Positions 17,984 to 27,350 of a DNA stretch of 35,941 nt are shown piece after piece. The stretch's first letter is position 1; the number at the start of each line of letters is the position of its first letter. A program made the translations under genes and the position numbers. This DNA comes from Verrucomicrobiales bacterium (GTDB lineage Bacteria; Verrucomicrobiota; Verrucomicrobiia; Verrucomicrobiales; DEV007), in assembly GCA_024638765.1 (NCBI GenBank), contig JAHEJT010000033.1, forward strand, positions 1 to 35,941, given 5' to 3'. Below the pieces are notes generated by a model, which was given only the letters and a program-made list of their open reading frames with translations, did no database searches and had not been told where the DNA came from.

Positions 17984-18498
17984 ATCGGGGGGATCTGAGG
18001 GAGGTCCGGCGGACCGGAGGGCAGGGAAGAAAAGCAAATGCTAAGAGCTGGGAACGGCGGGCGTCAAGATGTCGGGATTGATTCCCCGCGGTCACGACAC
18101 CACCGCCCGGGCCACGGGCGATGCTGGCGCTCTGACAAGACTACCATTGAAACTATGAAAGGAAAGGCGCCCTGTGGCCCTTCTTTCTCCGATGTCTCTG
18201 GAGCACCAGTCCGCCCTTGCGCGAGGATCACCACCCTCGGCGGACGACGTGGCGGACAGTTCAAATTTCCCAAATTTCCGAAGTCCGTGATTTCTCAACC
18301 CGGCCGCCGGCAGTTTCCGTTCCGCATCGCGCGGTGCCGCCCGGCAGACTCCCGCGAAGGAATAGTGGAAATTATTATGATTATCACAGATTAGTAGGTC
18401 AGCGGCGATTCACGATCCGCCAAACGCCGTAGAGCCGCCTGATTTCGATTTCTCTCGGCCAACGCCGGCTCGCCCTCCCGACGAGTAACCTTTTGAGT

Positions 18499-18527
18499 TT
18501 GACTTATTCGCAGTCTTTAAATAGGTT
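18499..18527 (+). promoter_or_regulatory. Possible sigma-70 promoter for the DUF1800 operon
   Basis: TTGACT (18499-18504) and TAGGTT (18522-18527) are separated by 17 bases in the AT-richest part of the gap upstream of the gene at 18743. The -10 match is weak (three of six consensus bases) and the 5' leader would be about 210 bases, so this is only a candidate. Confidence 0.25.
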
Positions 18528-18581
18528 GTCCAGCCCTTCCCTAAGATCGGTTCCAGCCCCCTGCGGTGACAGTTTCCCCCA

Positions 18582-18630
18582 TCAACTAGTCTCCCTCCTC
18601 AACTTGTCCCCCCCCCTCAACTTGGCTCCC
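18582..18630 (+). repeat. Three tandem TCAACT direct repeats
   Basis: TCAACT recurs at 18582, 18599 and 18617 (spacing 17 and 18 bases), each time followed by a similar G(T/G)C-plus-C-rich tail. The repeats lie 110-160 bases before the DUF1800 start and within its probable leader. Same-face spacing of about 1.7 helical turns suits an operator or RNA-binding site, but a chance low-complexity tract cannot be excluded. Confidence 0.4.
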
Positions 18631-18742
18631 CTGCCTGGGATTTTGTTTCGGTGCCGCGCCTCCGGAAGCAATCTCTCTGCGAAACGTGGTGACCAGCGGC
18701 CGGACGGGTTGGTGGGTCTGTAATCGTTTAACCTCTCCATCG

Positions 18743-21700
18743 ATGAAACACCCCGATTCTCAAATAGTTCTCTCCATTCGGAATTTCCACCGGGTCTGTC
18801 TCCTCCCCCTTGCCTTGGCCGCGTTTCTGGCGCTGACGATGAATGCGCGGGCCATCGTCGACCTCGACGCCGACGACATGGATGACGTCTGGGAGGAACG
18901 ATTCAACGCGCAGGCGGTGCTCCCCGGAGACGACGACGACGGCGACGGCAAAACCAACCTCGAGGAATCCATCGCCGGCACCGATCCCATGCCCTCCGGG
19001 GATCCCGGCGGGGCGCTCGATGTCTTCTCGGTCGGGGGCGTAATCGTCGATGGGAATTCCGCCACGCTGACCTTTCCCACCAAGCGCGGGAAGAAATACC
19101 GCTTCCAGATCGGGGACGATCTCACCTCTTGGGACGATGAGGGCACCGAAGTCCACGGCACAGGCGGCGACGTCACCGTCCATCTCTCAGGCACCAGCGC
19201 GACGGACCTGACCGGTTCCATCGCCCAGGAAATCTATCCCGGTATCGGCGGCACCGACGTCGCCTCGCTGACCGGCGGCGGCGATTTTCCGCTCGGCCCC
19301 CCCTCCGCGACCTTCGGCAGCGGCGCCAACCAGTTCACCATCGAGTTCGTGGACATCGGCAATCCAGGTAACGCCGACGATACCACCGGTAAGCCCAACC
19401 CGGCGGGATCGGTGCCATACGGCTACCAGATCGCGAAGTTTGAAGTCTCCGAGGACATGATCAACAAGGCCAACGCCGAAGGCGGCCTTGCCATCACCAC
19501 GAACAACCGTGGTCCCACCAAACCCGCCACCCTCGTCACCTGGTTTGAGGTGGCGAAATTCGTCAACTGGCTGAACACCAGCCAGGGATTCCAGGCGGCC
19601 TACAACTTCGACGGCGGCGGCAATTTCCAACTCTGGAGCCCCGCGGAGGCGTGGCAGGAGGGCGGCCAGAATCTTTTCCGCCACAAGGATGCGCGCTACT
19701 TTCTACCGAGTTACGACGAGTGGTACAAGGCCGCCCATTACGATCCCGTCAGCGAGGTCTATTACGATTACCAGACGGGCACTGACACCATTCCGGACGG
19801 AATCGATTTCGACGGGGACACCGAGTTCGACGTCGTCGTCGATGACGGTTTCCATTCCACCATCCCCAACGATGTCGATGACGTGGGTCTGCCCAGCCCA
19901 TACGGCACCTACGGCCAGGGAGGCAACGCCTGGGAATGGGAAGAATCGGCCGGCGACCTCGTCAACGACGACCCGGCGGACGCCCGCGGGCGGCGGGGCG
20001 GCGTCTGGGACCTTGATCACACGGCGATGCGTTCCACCTTTCGACTTGAAACCGGGCCGCCGACATCTTTCAGCAGTCTCGTCGGTTTCCGTGTCGCCAC
20101 CGCCGTCACCGGCAGCGCCGCCTATCCCGGCGTCCGCGCCCTCAGCGATCTCGAAATCCCGGCGAACACCGATGACAATTACGGCGGACGCATCCGCGGC
20201 TTCATCAAACCGCCCGTCACCGGCGCTTACACCTTCGCCATCGCCAGCCGTCACGACAGCGAACTCTGGCTCAGCACCGACGACGATCCCGCGAACAAAG
20301 TCAAGATCGCCTTCGCCGGCGGCCCCGGCGAATCCAGCAATGCCATCCAGCCGCAGCAATGGGATCGCTACGCCAGTCAGCAAAGCGGCATCATCAATCT
20401 CACGGCTGGCGAAAAATACTACGTGGAAGTGCTCCACGTGCACGGCACCAATGAAGACCATTGCTCGGTCGCCTGGGACGTGCCGGACGGCGGCTTTCCC
20501 CCGGGCCTTAATCTCATTGAGGGCGACTATCTCTGCCCCTGGGTCTCGAACCCGGGCACCGCCTCCGGTCTCGACGGCTCCTCGCCCAAGTTTGTGCGCG
20601 CCCTCGTGAAGGACCTCGACCAGGACGGCGATGGCATTACCGACTGGGCGGAAACCGAAATGAGCGGTGAAGGAAACTTCAGTCCCTTTGATCCCCGCTC
20701 CACCACCAGTGGCAGCGGCGATTACGCCACCGTCAGCGCCGCCCTCGGATTCGGCGGGGGGACGCAGACCGTGGAGATTTCCGCCGTCGACGCCGTGGCC
20801 ACGGAAGACAACCGGACCGGCCAGGAGGTCATAGACGAGATCGACCCCGCCGACGCCGAGCCGGACGTGGCGCGTTTTCGCGTCCAGCGCACCGGATCGC
20901 TGCAGCAACTGGTGGTGGACTATGACTTCGTGGGCGTGGCCCTCCCGGATGAGAGCGCCGAGCCCGCCGATTACGACGCCCTCGATGTCGACGGCAACCC
21001 CCTCGGCGGCACCATCACGCTCGGTTTCGGACAGGTTTCCGCCCAGATCGTCATCGAAGCGATTGTCGATTACGTGGATCCTCCCCCCGCCAATCCCCCG
21101 ATCCTCCTTCACGAATACCCGGAAATCGTCCGCTGCGAAATCCAGGACACCGACGACTACGATCCCGGCGCGGGCGCTTCCGCCGATTGCAGCATCTACG
21201 ACGCCAAGGATATTCCCGAGCAGGAGATCCTCTTCGTCGGCAGCTTCAGCCAGGACGGCCTCGCCGTGGTCCCCACCGTCGGCAACGGCTTCGTCTCAGG
21301 CAAACTCAACGGTCACAAGGACGAGATGCTCCTCTGGAACCAGTTCAACAACCTGACCACCGGTCAGACCGACTCCCACGTCCACAAGGGCGGTCCCGGA
21401 AACTCGGCCGGCCCCATCGTCTTTGAAATCACCAATATCCCCGGGGACACCGATTCGGGGATCTTCCTCGGCGAACTCGGCGGATATTCCTGGATGATTC
21501 AGCCGGGCGGGGGGCTCACCAACCAGAATCAGATCGACCGGCTCTTCGCCCAGAACGGCGAGCCCGACAAGATGTATCTCAACATCCATACCGTCGACAA
21601 TCAGGACGGGGAGATCTGGGCCTTCCTTGCGCCCGCCTCCGGCTCCATCGATGCTCCCACACCGCCGAGCGCCGGCGATGTCGGCTACCCGCTCGCCGTC

Positions 21701-24142
21701 CTCACCGGCGACGACCTCGAGCGCGAAGTCTGGCGCTTCCTGGACCAGGCGACTTTCGGCGGCAAGAAGGCCGAGGCAGACAGCATGGTGGCCGCCATCG
21801 AGGCGGAACGGACGGGAGGCAACCCCACTTACAGCCGCATTGAAGAGTTCGAGAATTGGATCGACACCCAGATGGCCCTCGAGCAGACCTGGCTCCTCGA
21901 TTTCAACATCGCCGCCGATTTCGCGGAGTTCAAACTCCGCGGCTTCTACGATCCGGCCTGGTTCCCGCCGATCCTGTACAAAGGGCGACTCGTCCCCACG
22001 CCGGTCGAGCCCGGCACTTACCCGTTTATCGACCGCACCAATCCCGACCCCGAGTTGTGGATCCCCAGCGGACCCTACCCGCTCACCCCCGACCAGATTC
22101 TTGCCGGTTACATCCCCGCATACAACAACCTTCATCACCCGGAACACCTCAACCGCAGACGCGCAAACTACAACCTCCTCATCAACGCGAAGGATCAGCT
22201 TCGCCAGAAGATGGGGTACGCGCTCCAGCAGATCAACGTCATCGCGGACTCTGCGCCGGGCGAGATCTCGCTCTACCACTACGGGGCGGCCAATTACCAG
22301 GACATGCTCAACGCCCACGCGTTCGGGAAATACCGCGACGTCATCGACTGGGTGGTGTGGGCCCCCGGCATGGGCATCTGGCTCAGCAGCATGAAAAACG
22401 AAAAGACCGCTTACGCCGATCCCAACAACACGCCGGGAGATCCCTCCGACGATGTCATCCTCTATTCCCCGGACGAGAACCTCGCCCGCGAAGTCATGCA
22501 GCTCTTCACCATCGGCCTCTTCGACTTGCACCTCAACGGCGACCTCGTCCTCTCCGAAGCAAACGGGCTGCCGATTCCGACCTACGACAACAATCACATC
22601 GTCGAAATGGCCCGGATTCTCACGGGCCACAGCTACGGCAATCACGTCTTCGATCCGGACGGCACGCCCGGGGGCGCGCAATCGGAGGCCGACAACTGGC
22701 CCAACCCGGTCGAGAACACCCAGTTCGAGCGTTCTGCCGGCGGCGGCACCCAGTACATCAGCTGGTCGCACAACCGCCGCATGAAGATGTTCGAAGCCTT
22801 CCATGACACCACCGTCGATCATCGCACCGGGCTCGTGGATCCCTTCGATATCGCGGGCGGCAAGACCATCAACAACACCGGCCTCGGCCTCAGCAACACT
22901 GACCGCAGCATCAAGGATGTCGACGACGCCCTCGACTGGTTCGCCGGCGTGCTCGACGGCAGCACCGCCGCGGATTTCACCCAGGCCCCCGGAGACCCCG
23001 CCTCGAGCCACGGCAGCACGCCCGCCTTCGTGGCACGGCGGCTGATCCAGCGGTTCGTCACCAGTAATCCCACCCCGGATTACCTTTATCACGTCGCCAA
23101 GGCGTTCAAGGACGGCTTCGACCGCGACTTCGACGGCACCCCGGACGTCGCGGGGGGCGAGGGCGATCTCGCCGCCGCCATCAAGACGATCCTGCTCCAC
23201 CCCGAAGCGCGCAACCCCGCCAACGTGCTCCTCGACGGCTTCGGCAAGAAACTGTCCGCGCTGGAAGCCGAGTTCAAGCTGATCCGCACCCTGGAAGGCT
23301 ATACCCAGATGCAGGTCGAAGACCGCGCCAGCCCCGGCTTCCCCCCGATCGATGTCTCGGACCCCGATTACCCGGACGAAGCCGAGTTCACCAACTACGG
23401 GTACCCCGCTTCCCAGGCCGCCAACCTCGAGATCGACAGCTTTTTCCGGTTCGACTCCACCACGTTCACCGGCGCCGATTCGCTGACGATTTCGCCCTTC
23501 AACCAGGAGACGGTTTTCAACTTTTACCTTCCGGATTACGCGCCCAACGATATCGCGCTCGCCGGCCTCGTGGCGCCGGAAATGCAACTGGTTAACGAGA
23601 CCACCGCGATCCAGAACATCAACTACATGGAGAACTTTGTGCGCAATCTCCCGAACGGCCAGCCCGGCACGTCGCTGATGTTCGGGCAGAACCGCATTGG
23701 CGCCTTCTACGGGCCTTACCTCTCGGGCGGCCTCATCCACCCCAATATCGATAATACCCAGATGCCTTACCTCGACTGGCTCACTCCCGTGTCCGGCGGC
23801 GGCCGGGGGCTCTACCCCGAGGGCGCCTTCGGCGACGAGTTCGCGCGGGACACCGAATTCATCCGGAAACTCGACATGATGCTCACGTCTGGACGCCTCA
23901 ACGGCAAGTACACCTACGATCACGGAGACGATAATACGCCGTTCGATCACGACAACGACGTGACGACTCCCGACATCATTCCCGGGCCCAATCCGCTCGA
24001 GGTCATCATCGATCTCGTCGTCGCCAACGAACTCGAACCCCCGGCAGACCCGTCGGCGGGCGGCGCCGTCAGTGCGCGCGAAAAACTCAAAGACGCCCTC
24101 TGGCTCATCGAACAATGCGCCGAGTTCAACGTGCGCAAGTAA
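18743..24142 (+). CDS. Giant DUF1800 protein with FGE-like, PA14, Calx-beta-like and CHRD modules
   Basis: From ATG 18743 the product has 1799 residues; an open extension to 18686 lies before the signal peptide (about residues 18-37). Order, approximately: a calcium-type loop DDDDGDGKTN (60-80), a GDDLTSWD module (95-150), a formylglycine-generating-enzyme-like domain (185-455, with GGNAWEWEES, RRGGVWD and VGFRVAT), PA14 (465-585, 'GAYTFAIASRHDSELWLS'), a DLDQDGDGITD linker (625-640), a Calx-beta-like domain (680-780), CHRD (825-970) and DUF1800 (about 985-1799, starting 'EVWRFLDQATFGG'). The FGE-like domain lacks the catalytic cysteines, so it is probably a binding module. DUF1800 proteins are usually 450-600 residues and paired with DUF1501, as here. 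Their biochemical role is not established. The extra modules point to a glycan- or surface-facing protein. It is the first gene of an apparent three-gene unit. Confidence 0.9.
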   Translation: MKHPDSQIVLSIRNFHRVCLLPLALAAFLALTMNARAIVDLDADDMDDVWEERFNAQAVLPGDDDDGDGKTNLEESIAGTDPMPSGDPGGALDVFSVGGVIVDGNSATLTFPTKRGKKYRFQIGDDLTSWDDEGTEVHGTGGDVTVHLSGTSATDLTGSIAQEIYPGIGGTDVASLTGGGDFPLGPPSATFGSGANQFTIEFVDIGNPGNADDTTGKPNPAGSVPYGYQIAKFEVSEDMINKANAEGGLAITTNNRGPTKPATLVTWFEVAKFVNWLNTSQGFQAAYNFDGGGNFQLWSPAEAWQEGGQNLFRHKDARYFLPSYDEWYKAAHYDPVSEVYYDYQTGTDTIPDGIDFDGDTEFDVVVDDGFHSTIPNDVDDVGLPSPYGTYGQGGNAWEWEESAGDLVNDDPADARGRRGGVWDLDHTAMRSTFRLETGPPTSFSSLVGFRVATAVTGSAAYPGVRALSDLEIPANTDDNYGGRIRGFIKPPVTGAYTFAIASRHDSELWLSTDDDPANKVKIAFAGGPGESSNAIQPQQWDRYASQQSGIINLTAGEKYYVEVLHVHGTNEDHCSVAWDVPDGGFPPGLNLIEGDYLCPWVSNPGTASGLDGSSPKFVRALVKDLDQDGDGITDWAETEMSGEGNFSPFDPRSTTSGSGDYATVSAALGFGGGTQTVEISAVDAVATEDNRTGQEVIDEIDPADAEPDVARFRVQRTGSLQQLVVDYDFVGVALPDESAEPADYDALDVDGNPLGGTITLGFGQVSAQIVIEAIVDYVDPPPANPPILLHEYPEIVRCEIQDTDDYDPGAGASADCSIYDAKDIPEQEILFVGSFSQDGLAVVPTVGNGFVSGKLNGHKDEMLLWNQFNNLTTGQTDSHVHKGGPGNSAGPIVFEITNIPGDTDSGIFLGELGGYSWMIQPGGGLTNQNQIDRLFAQNGEPDKMYLNIHTVDNQDGEIWAFLAPASGSIDAPTPPSAGDVGYPLAVLTGDDLEREVWRFLDQATFGGKKAEADSMVAAIEAERTGGNPTYSRIEEFENWIDTQMALEQTWLLDFNIAADFAEFKLRGFYDPAWFPPILYKGRLVPTPVEPGTYPFIDRTNPDPELWIPSGPYPLTPDQILAGYIPAYNNLHHPEHLNRRRANYNLLINAKDQLRQKMGYALQQINVIADSAPGEISLYHYGAANYQDMLNAHAFGKYRDVIDWVVWAPGMGIWLSSMKNEKTAYADPNNTPGDPSDDVILYSPDENLAREVMQLFTIGLFDLHLNGDLVLSEANGLPIPTYDNNHIVEMARILTGHSYGNHVFDPDGTPGGAQSEADNWPNPVENTQFERSAGGGTQYISWSHNRRMKMFEAFHDTTVDHRTGLVDPFDIAGGKTINNTGLGLSNTDRSIKDVDDALDWFAGVLDGSTAADFTQAPGDPASSHGSTPAFVARRLIQRFVTSNPTPDYLYHVAKAFKDGFDRDFDGTPDVAGGEGDLAAAIKTILLHPEARNPANVLLDGFGKKLSALEAEFKLIRTLEGYTQMQVEDRASPGFPPIDVSDPDYPDEAEFTNYGYPASQAANLEIDSFFRFDSTTFTGADSLTISPFNQETVFNFYLPDYAPNDIALAGLVAPEMQLVNETTAIQNINYMENFVRNLPNGQPGTSLMFGQNRIGAFYGPYLSGGLIHPNIDNTQMPYLDWLTPVSGGGRGLYPEGAFGDEFARDTEFIRKLDMMLTSGRLNGKYTYDHGDDNTPFDHDNDVTTPDIIPGPNPLEVIIDLVVANELEPPADPSAGGAVSAREKLKDALWLIEQCAEFNVRK

Positions 24143-24218
24143 TTGGAAGCTCTCCCGATATAAATCGTTCCGATGATTATTCAGCAGACATCACTTCCCA
24201 TCACTCAATTTTTCGATC

Positions 24219-24250
24219 CCCTCTCCCCCGGGGAGAGGGTCAGGGTGAGG
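24219..24250. terminator. CTCTCC/GGAGAG intergenic palindrome
   Basis: A 9-bp perfect stem (24219-24227/24231-24239) is followed by an agggtgagggg tail. It lies in the 226-base gap between the DUF1800 stop and the DUF1501 start. This is a widespread GC-rich intergenic palindrome; a diverged copy in the other orientation lies at 35868-35900. It lacks a T-tract, so intrinsic termination is uncertain. It may instead be an mRNA-stabilising hairpin that modulates the ratio of the two proteins. Confidence 0.5.
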
Positions 24251-24368
24251 GGAATGTGTCTCGTCCATCCGGCCAGGATAGACAATCTGCCGCATCAAGA
24301 GCATCAAGAATCACTGCTCGCCTCACATTATTAAGACTCACGCCAATCATCCCTCACCCGTCCTTCCC

Positions 24369-25991
24369 ATGAGCATACGCAAGAATCAATTCCGCTTCGA
24401 CCGCCGCGACTTCCTCAAGCACTCCTGGGGCGCTTCCCTCGGCCTCACCGGGATGGCGGGCGCGCTCACCAATATGCGCCTCATCAATTCCGCGATGGGC
24501 GATACCACGAGCATGAATCTCGGCAATTACAAGGCGCTCGTGTGCATCTTCCTGCGGGGCGGATGCGACATGAACAACATGCTGATCCCGGTCGGAAGCC
24601 ATCCGAGGGCCGCACAGTACCAGAACGACCGCGGGCTCGCCGCCGTCCCGGAATTCATCGCGGACGAAGTCAACGCCGGGCTGTTGCCCTCCATCGAACG
24701 CAACGGCACCCAAATCTCCCCGAAGAACCTGACCGGCAACGAAGCCGACTTCGCCCTGCATTCCAACTGCTCGAACCTGAAAAACCTGTTCGACGCCGGA
24801 AAACTCGCCTGGGTCAACAACGTCGCCACGCTCGCTGTCCCCACCACGAAGGACAACTACGACGAGGTCCCCCTGCCGATTCAGCTTTTCTCGCACTCCG
24901 ACCAGGTCACCGAGTGGATGGCCGGGATTTCCGACAAACCCTTCGTGACCGGATGGGCCGGACGCATCGCGGATTTCATCAACGCGCAGAACACCGAGGG
25001 CCAGACCTCCATGCTCGTCACCACCTCCGGGGCCAACGATCTCATGGTGACGCGCGGCGGCAGCCCCATCACGCAGTACAGCGTCAATCCCACCGGCGTG
25101 CCCGTGTCGCTCGCCGCGGTCGGAACCGATCCCGATCCCGTGACTCCCCTCAACGACAACGATCGCCGCTACAAGGCGGCGCTCGATCTCATGAATTATC
25201 CCGTCACCCACGTGATCGAGGGCGGCTATAACAACGTCTTGAAACGGTCCATCGCCAGCAAGCAGCTCATCGGCGACGCCCTCGCCTTCACCGATCCCGC
25301 CAGCCCCGATTATATCGGTCTCGATGTGAACGCGATCTTCTCTTCTTACAGCGTCAGCGGCAGCAGCGGCATCGGCAACCAGCTCAAGGTCATTGCCAGG
25401 CTCATCATCGGGCGCAAATGCATTGGCAACGAGCGCCAGATGTTTTTCTGCGACCAGGGCGGATACGATCACCACACCAGCATCAATCTCGGACAGCCGG
25501 GCCTCCTCCTCGAACTCGACCGCGCCGTAGGCGCCTTCAACCAGACGCTGGAAGATTACCAAGCCCTCGGTCACGACTCCTTTAGCTACGACCAGGTCAC
25601 CACGTTCGAAATGTCCGACTTCAACCGGACCTGGACCCCCAACGGGACGGAGTTCACATTAGCCGGCACCGACCACGCCTGGGGGACTCATCTCTTTGTC
25701 ATGGGCGGCGCCGTCCAGGCCCAGCAGAACATTCTGAACGGCTCCATCGACGGCGGCCGCTTCTTCGGAACCTTCCCCGATCTCGCGTCGGATGGAGTGG
25801 ACTCGGTGCCCAACAACAGCCGCGGCCGCTGGATCCCGACGCTCGCCATGGAGCAGTACGCGGCGCGCCTCGCGAACTGGTTCGGCGTCGGCACCGCGGA
25901 TATCTATAATATCTTTCCCAACCTGTCGAATTTCGACGACCCCTTCTCGCCCGGCCTGGGGCTCGATTTCCTGCCGCAAGTGGTCGCCTGA
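24369..25991 (+). CDS. Tat-exported DUF1501 protein
   Basis: The 540-residue product has a twin-arginine signal (DRRDFLKHSWG, Arg12-Arg13, then a hydrophobic stretch to about residue 42), implying folded export. DUF1501 belongs to the alkaline-phosphatase/sulfatase-like fold. Visible family landmarks are LRGGCDMNNMLIP (about 60-72), FALHSNC (about 130), FSHSDQVTEWMAG (about 170-185), GGYDHHTS (about 362-370) and a C-terminal SDFNRTWTP...GTDHAWG block (about 415-440), whose Asp/His residues are candidate metal ligands. Length is normal for the family. It follows the DUF1800 gene by 226 bases and precedes the GspG-like gene by 38. In PVC bacteria these two families are habitually adjacent, suggesting joint function at the cell surface; the substrate is unknown. 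No Shine-Dalgarno precedes the ATG. Confidence 0.93.
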   Translation: MSIRKNQFRFDRRDFLKHSWGASLGLTGMAGALTNMRLINSAMGDTTSMNLGNYKALVCIFLRGGCDMNNMLIPVGSHPRAAQYQNDRGLAAVPEFIADEVNAGLLPSIERNGTQISPKNLTGNEADFALHSNCSNLKNLFDAGKLAWVNNVATLAVPTTKDNYDEVPLPIQLFSHSDQVTEWMAGISDKPFVTGWAGRIADFINAQNTEGQTSMLVTTSGANDLMVTRGGSPITQYSVNPTGVPVSLAAVGTDPDPVTPLNDNDRRYKAALDLMNYPVTHVIEGGYNNVLKRSIASKQLIGDALAFTDPASPDYIGLDVNAIFSSYSVSGSSGIGNQLKVIARLIIGRKCIGNERQMFFCDQGGYDHHTSINLGQPGLLLELDRAVGAFNQTLEDYQALGHDSFSYDQVTTFEMSDFNRTWTPNGTEFTLAGTDHAWGTHLFVMGGAVQAQQNILNGSIDGGRFFGTFPDLASDGVDSVPNNSRGRWIPTLAMEQYAARLANWFGVGTADIYNIFPNLSNFDDPFSPGLGLDFLPQVVA

Positions 25992-26029
25992 TTGCAGACT
26001 CTCCCCGCCCCGCACTCCCACCCTGACAG

Positions 26030-26776
26030 ATGCGAAGTCCGGTCCGCGCCCTCGCCGCCCTCCTCGCCGTCCTCTTGTTTGCCGCCGTCCTCTGGCTGAT
26101 CCTTGCCCTGTCCAGACGGGAGGCGGCTGCTCCCGGCGCGCCAGCACCGGACGTCGCCGGCCCGACGCGGCCAGCCGCACCGTCCGCGCACGAAGCGCCG
26201 CAGTCCGCTCCCGCCGATTTGGCGCCGCCCGCGCCCGGCATGCCACAACCCCAGACGACACCGGGCGCCGCCGCCCAAGCGCCGGGCAAACCCGCAGCTC
26301 CCCTGGGCGACGAAGCCTTGGCGAAGGCGGCCCCCCGCGTCCCCGACCCCAGGGTCCGGCAGAGCTCCGATGGGAAGACCGTTCTCCAGATCCCCTTTGA
26401 CCTGAGCCGGCAACTGCATGCCCCCAATGCCCGGCCCGAGGATGATCTCGGCATCCTCACTGAAATCTACCGCTATTACCGGAAGATCCACGGAGAGCAC
26501 CCGGTCGCCCACGGCAACAGGCAGATCATCGACGCGCTCGCCGGCGAAAATCCGAGAGCGATCGTAATGTTCGACCCCGATCATCCCGACCGCAACCGCG
26601 ACGGCGAACTGCTCGATCGATACGGGAACCCGTATTTCTTTCACGCCATCAGCGCCACCGTCGTCGACATTGTCAGCGCCGGTCCCGACGGCGTGCGCGG
26701 CACCCTTGATGATACGCATTCCAATCCCGGCGCCGGAGCAGAGCTCAAGCTCCGCGCCGAACCGGCGTTGGATTGA
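26030..26776 (+). CDS. Membrane-anchored protein with GspG/pseudopilin-like C-terminus
   Basis: The 248-residue product has one N-terminal membrane segment (about residues 6-28), a Pro/Ala-rich linker (about 31-105) and a compact C-terminal domain (about 110-230). The segment DRNRDGELLDRYGNPYFFH (about 187-205), then IVSAGPDGVRGTLDD (about 214-228), resembles the C-terminal part of major pseudopilin GspG (D-x-W/Y-G-N-P-Y ... S-x-G-x-D-G), a fold stabilised by calcium. It lacks a class III prepilin cleavage site (no GFTLxE after a short leader), so it is not a standard pseudopilin. It starts 38 bases after the DUF1501 stop, so probable co-transcription. It may be a tethered partner of the DUF1800/DUF1501 pair; its function is unknown. 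Confidence 0.75.
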   Translation: MRSPVRALAALLAVLLFAAVLWLILALSRREAAAPGAPAPDVAGPTRPAAPSAHEAPQSAPADLAPPAPGMPQPQTTPGAAAQAPGKPAAPLGDEALAKAAPRVPDPRVRQSSDGKTVLQIPFDLSRQLHAPNARPEDDLGILTEIYRYYRKIHGEHPVAHGNRQIIDALAGENPRAIVMFDPDHPDRNRDGELLDRYGNPYFFHAISATVVDIVSAGPDGVRGTLDDTHSNPGAGAELKLRAEPALD

Positions 26777-26793
26777 GGGGGGGTTGGGGTGGT

Positions 26794-27350
26794 GCGGAGC
26801 CTTCGGAGTGCGGTAGCAACGCTACCGCCTTCGATCGCAAGGAAGGCGTCACGATTTGTCGACAACCCAAAGCGGAAGCGCTGCTTCCGCAGTCCGAAGG
26901 CGCCTCCGGCGCGGCAGTCCGGGGCGAAGGGGGCGCGGAGCCTTGGAGTGCGGCAGCCACGCTGCCGCCTTCGATCGCAAGGAAGGCGTTACGATTTCAG
27001 GCCCACCCAAAGCGGAAGCGCTGCTTCCGCACTCCGAAGGCGCCTTCGGCGCGGGGGGATCAGCGGGGCGGAGCCTTGGAGTGCGGCAGCAACGCTGCCG
27101 CCTTCGATCGCAAGGAAGGCGTCACGATTTCAGGCCCACTCAAAGCGGAAGCGCTGCTTCCGCACTCCGAAGGCGCCTCCGGCGCGGGGGGATCAGCGGG
27201 GCGGAGCCTTGGGAGTGCGGCAGCCACGCTGCCGCCTTCGATCGCAAGGAAGGCGTCACGATTTCAGGCCCACCCAAAGCGGAAGCGCTGCTTCCGCAGT
27301 CCGAAGGCGCCTCCGGCGCGACGTTGCGCGCGAAGGCGGCGCGGAGGCTC
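26794..27350. repeat. Four tandem ~135-bp units of inverted palindromes
   Basis: The marker gatcgcaaggaaggcg begins at 26833, 26973, 27106 and 27240, giving units of 140, 133 and 134 bases. Each unit has hairpin A (8-bp stem, 3-base loop: 26810-26828, 26950-26968, 27083-27101, 27217-27235), hairpin B (first copy 26872-26890) and a third palindrome around gaaggcgcc. B read on the minus strand matches A (GGAGT/GGACT foot, then gcggnagc stem), so each unit is an inverted pair of one REP-like sequence. In copy 1 of A both sides of the stem change together (t-a for c-g). All three plus frames stay open across the array, but the translations are repeats of palindrome codons, so I call no gene. It fills the 748-base gap 26777-27524. 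Confidence 0.85.

Larger units (their letters stand above)
17984..18742. other. 758-base divergent intergenic region
   Basis: This region lies between the minus-strand LamG gene and the plus-strand DUF1800 gene. Short open frames here have no protein-like features and disagree across frames, so I call none. It contains a local AT-rich tract (about 18363-18393), a possible promoter (18499-18527) and a three-copy direct repeat (18582-18630). Composition is clearly lower in GC than the flanking genes, as expected of a regulatory region. Confidence 0.5.

Noticed and set aside
18038..18432. Short plus-strand open frames (118 and 71 codons) in the divergent gap
   Set aside because: No signal peptide, domain or codon pattern; they overlap each other in different frames.
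26794..27350. Possible CRISPR array
   Set aside because: Units are ~135 bp, nearly identical throughout and internally palindromic, with no unique spacers and no cas genes.
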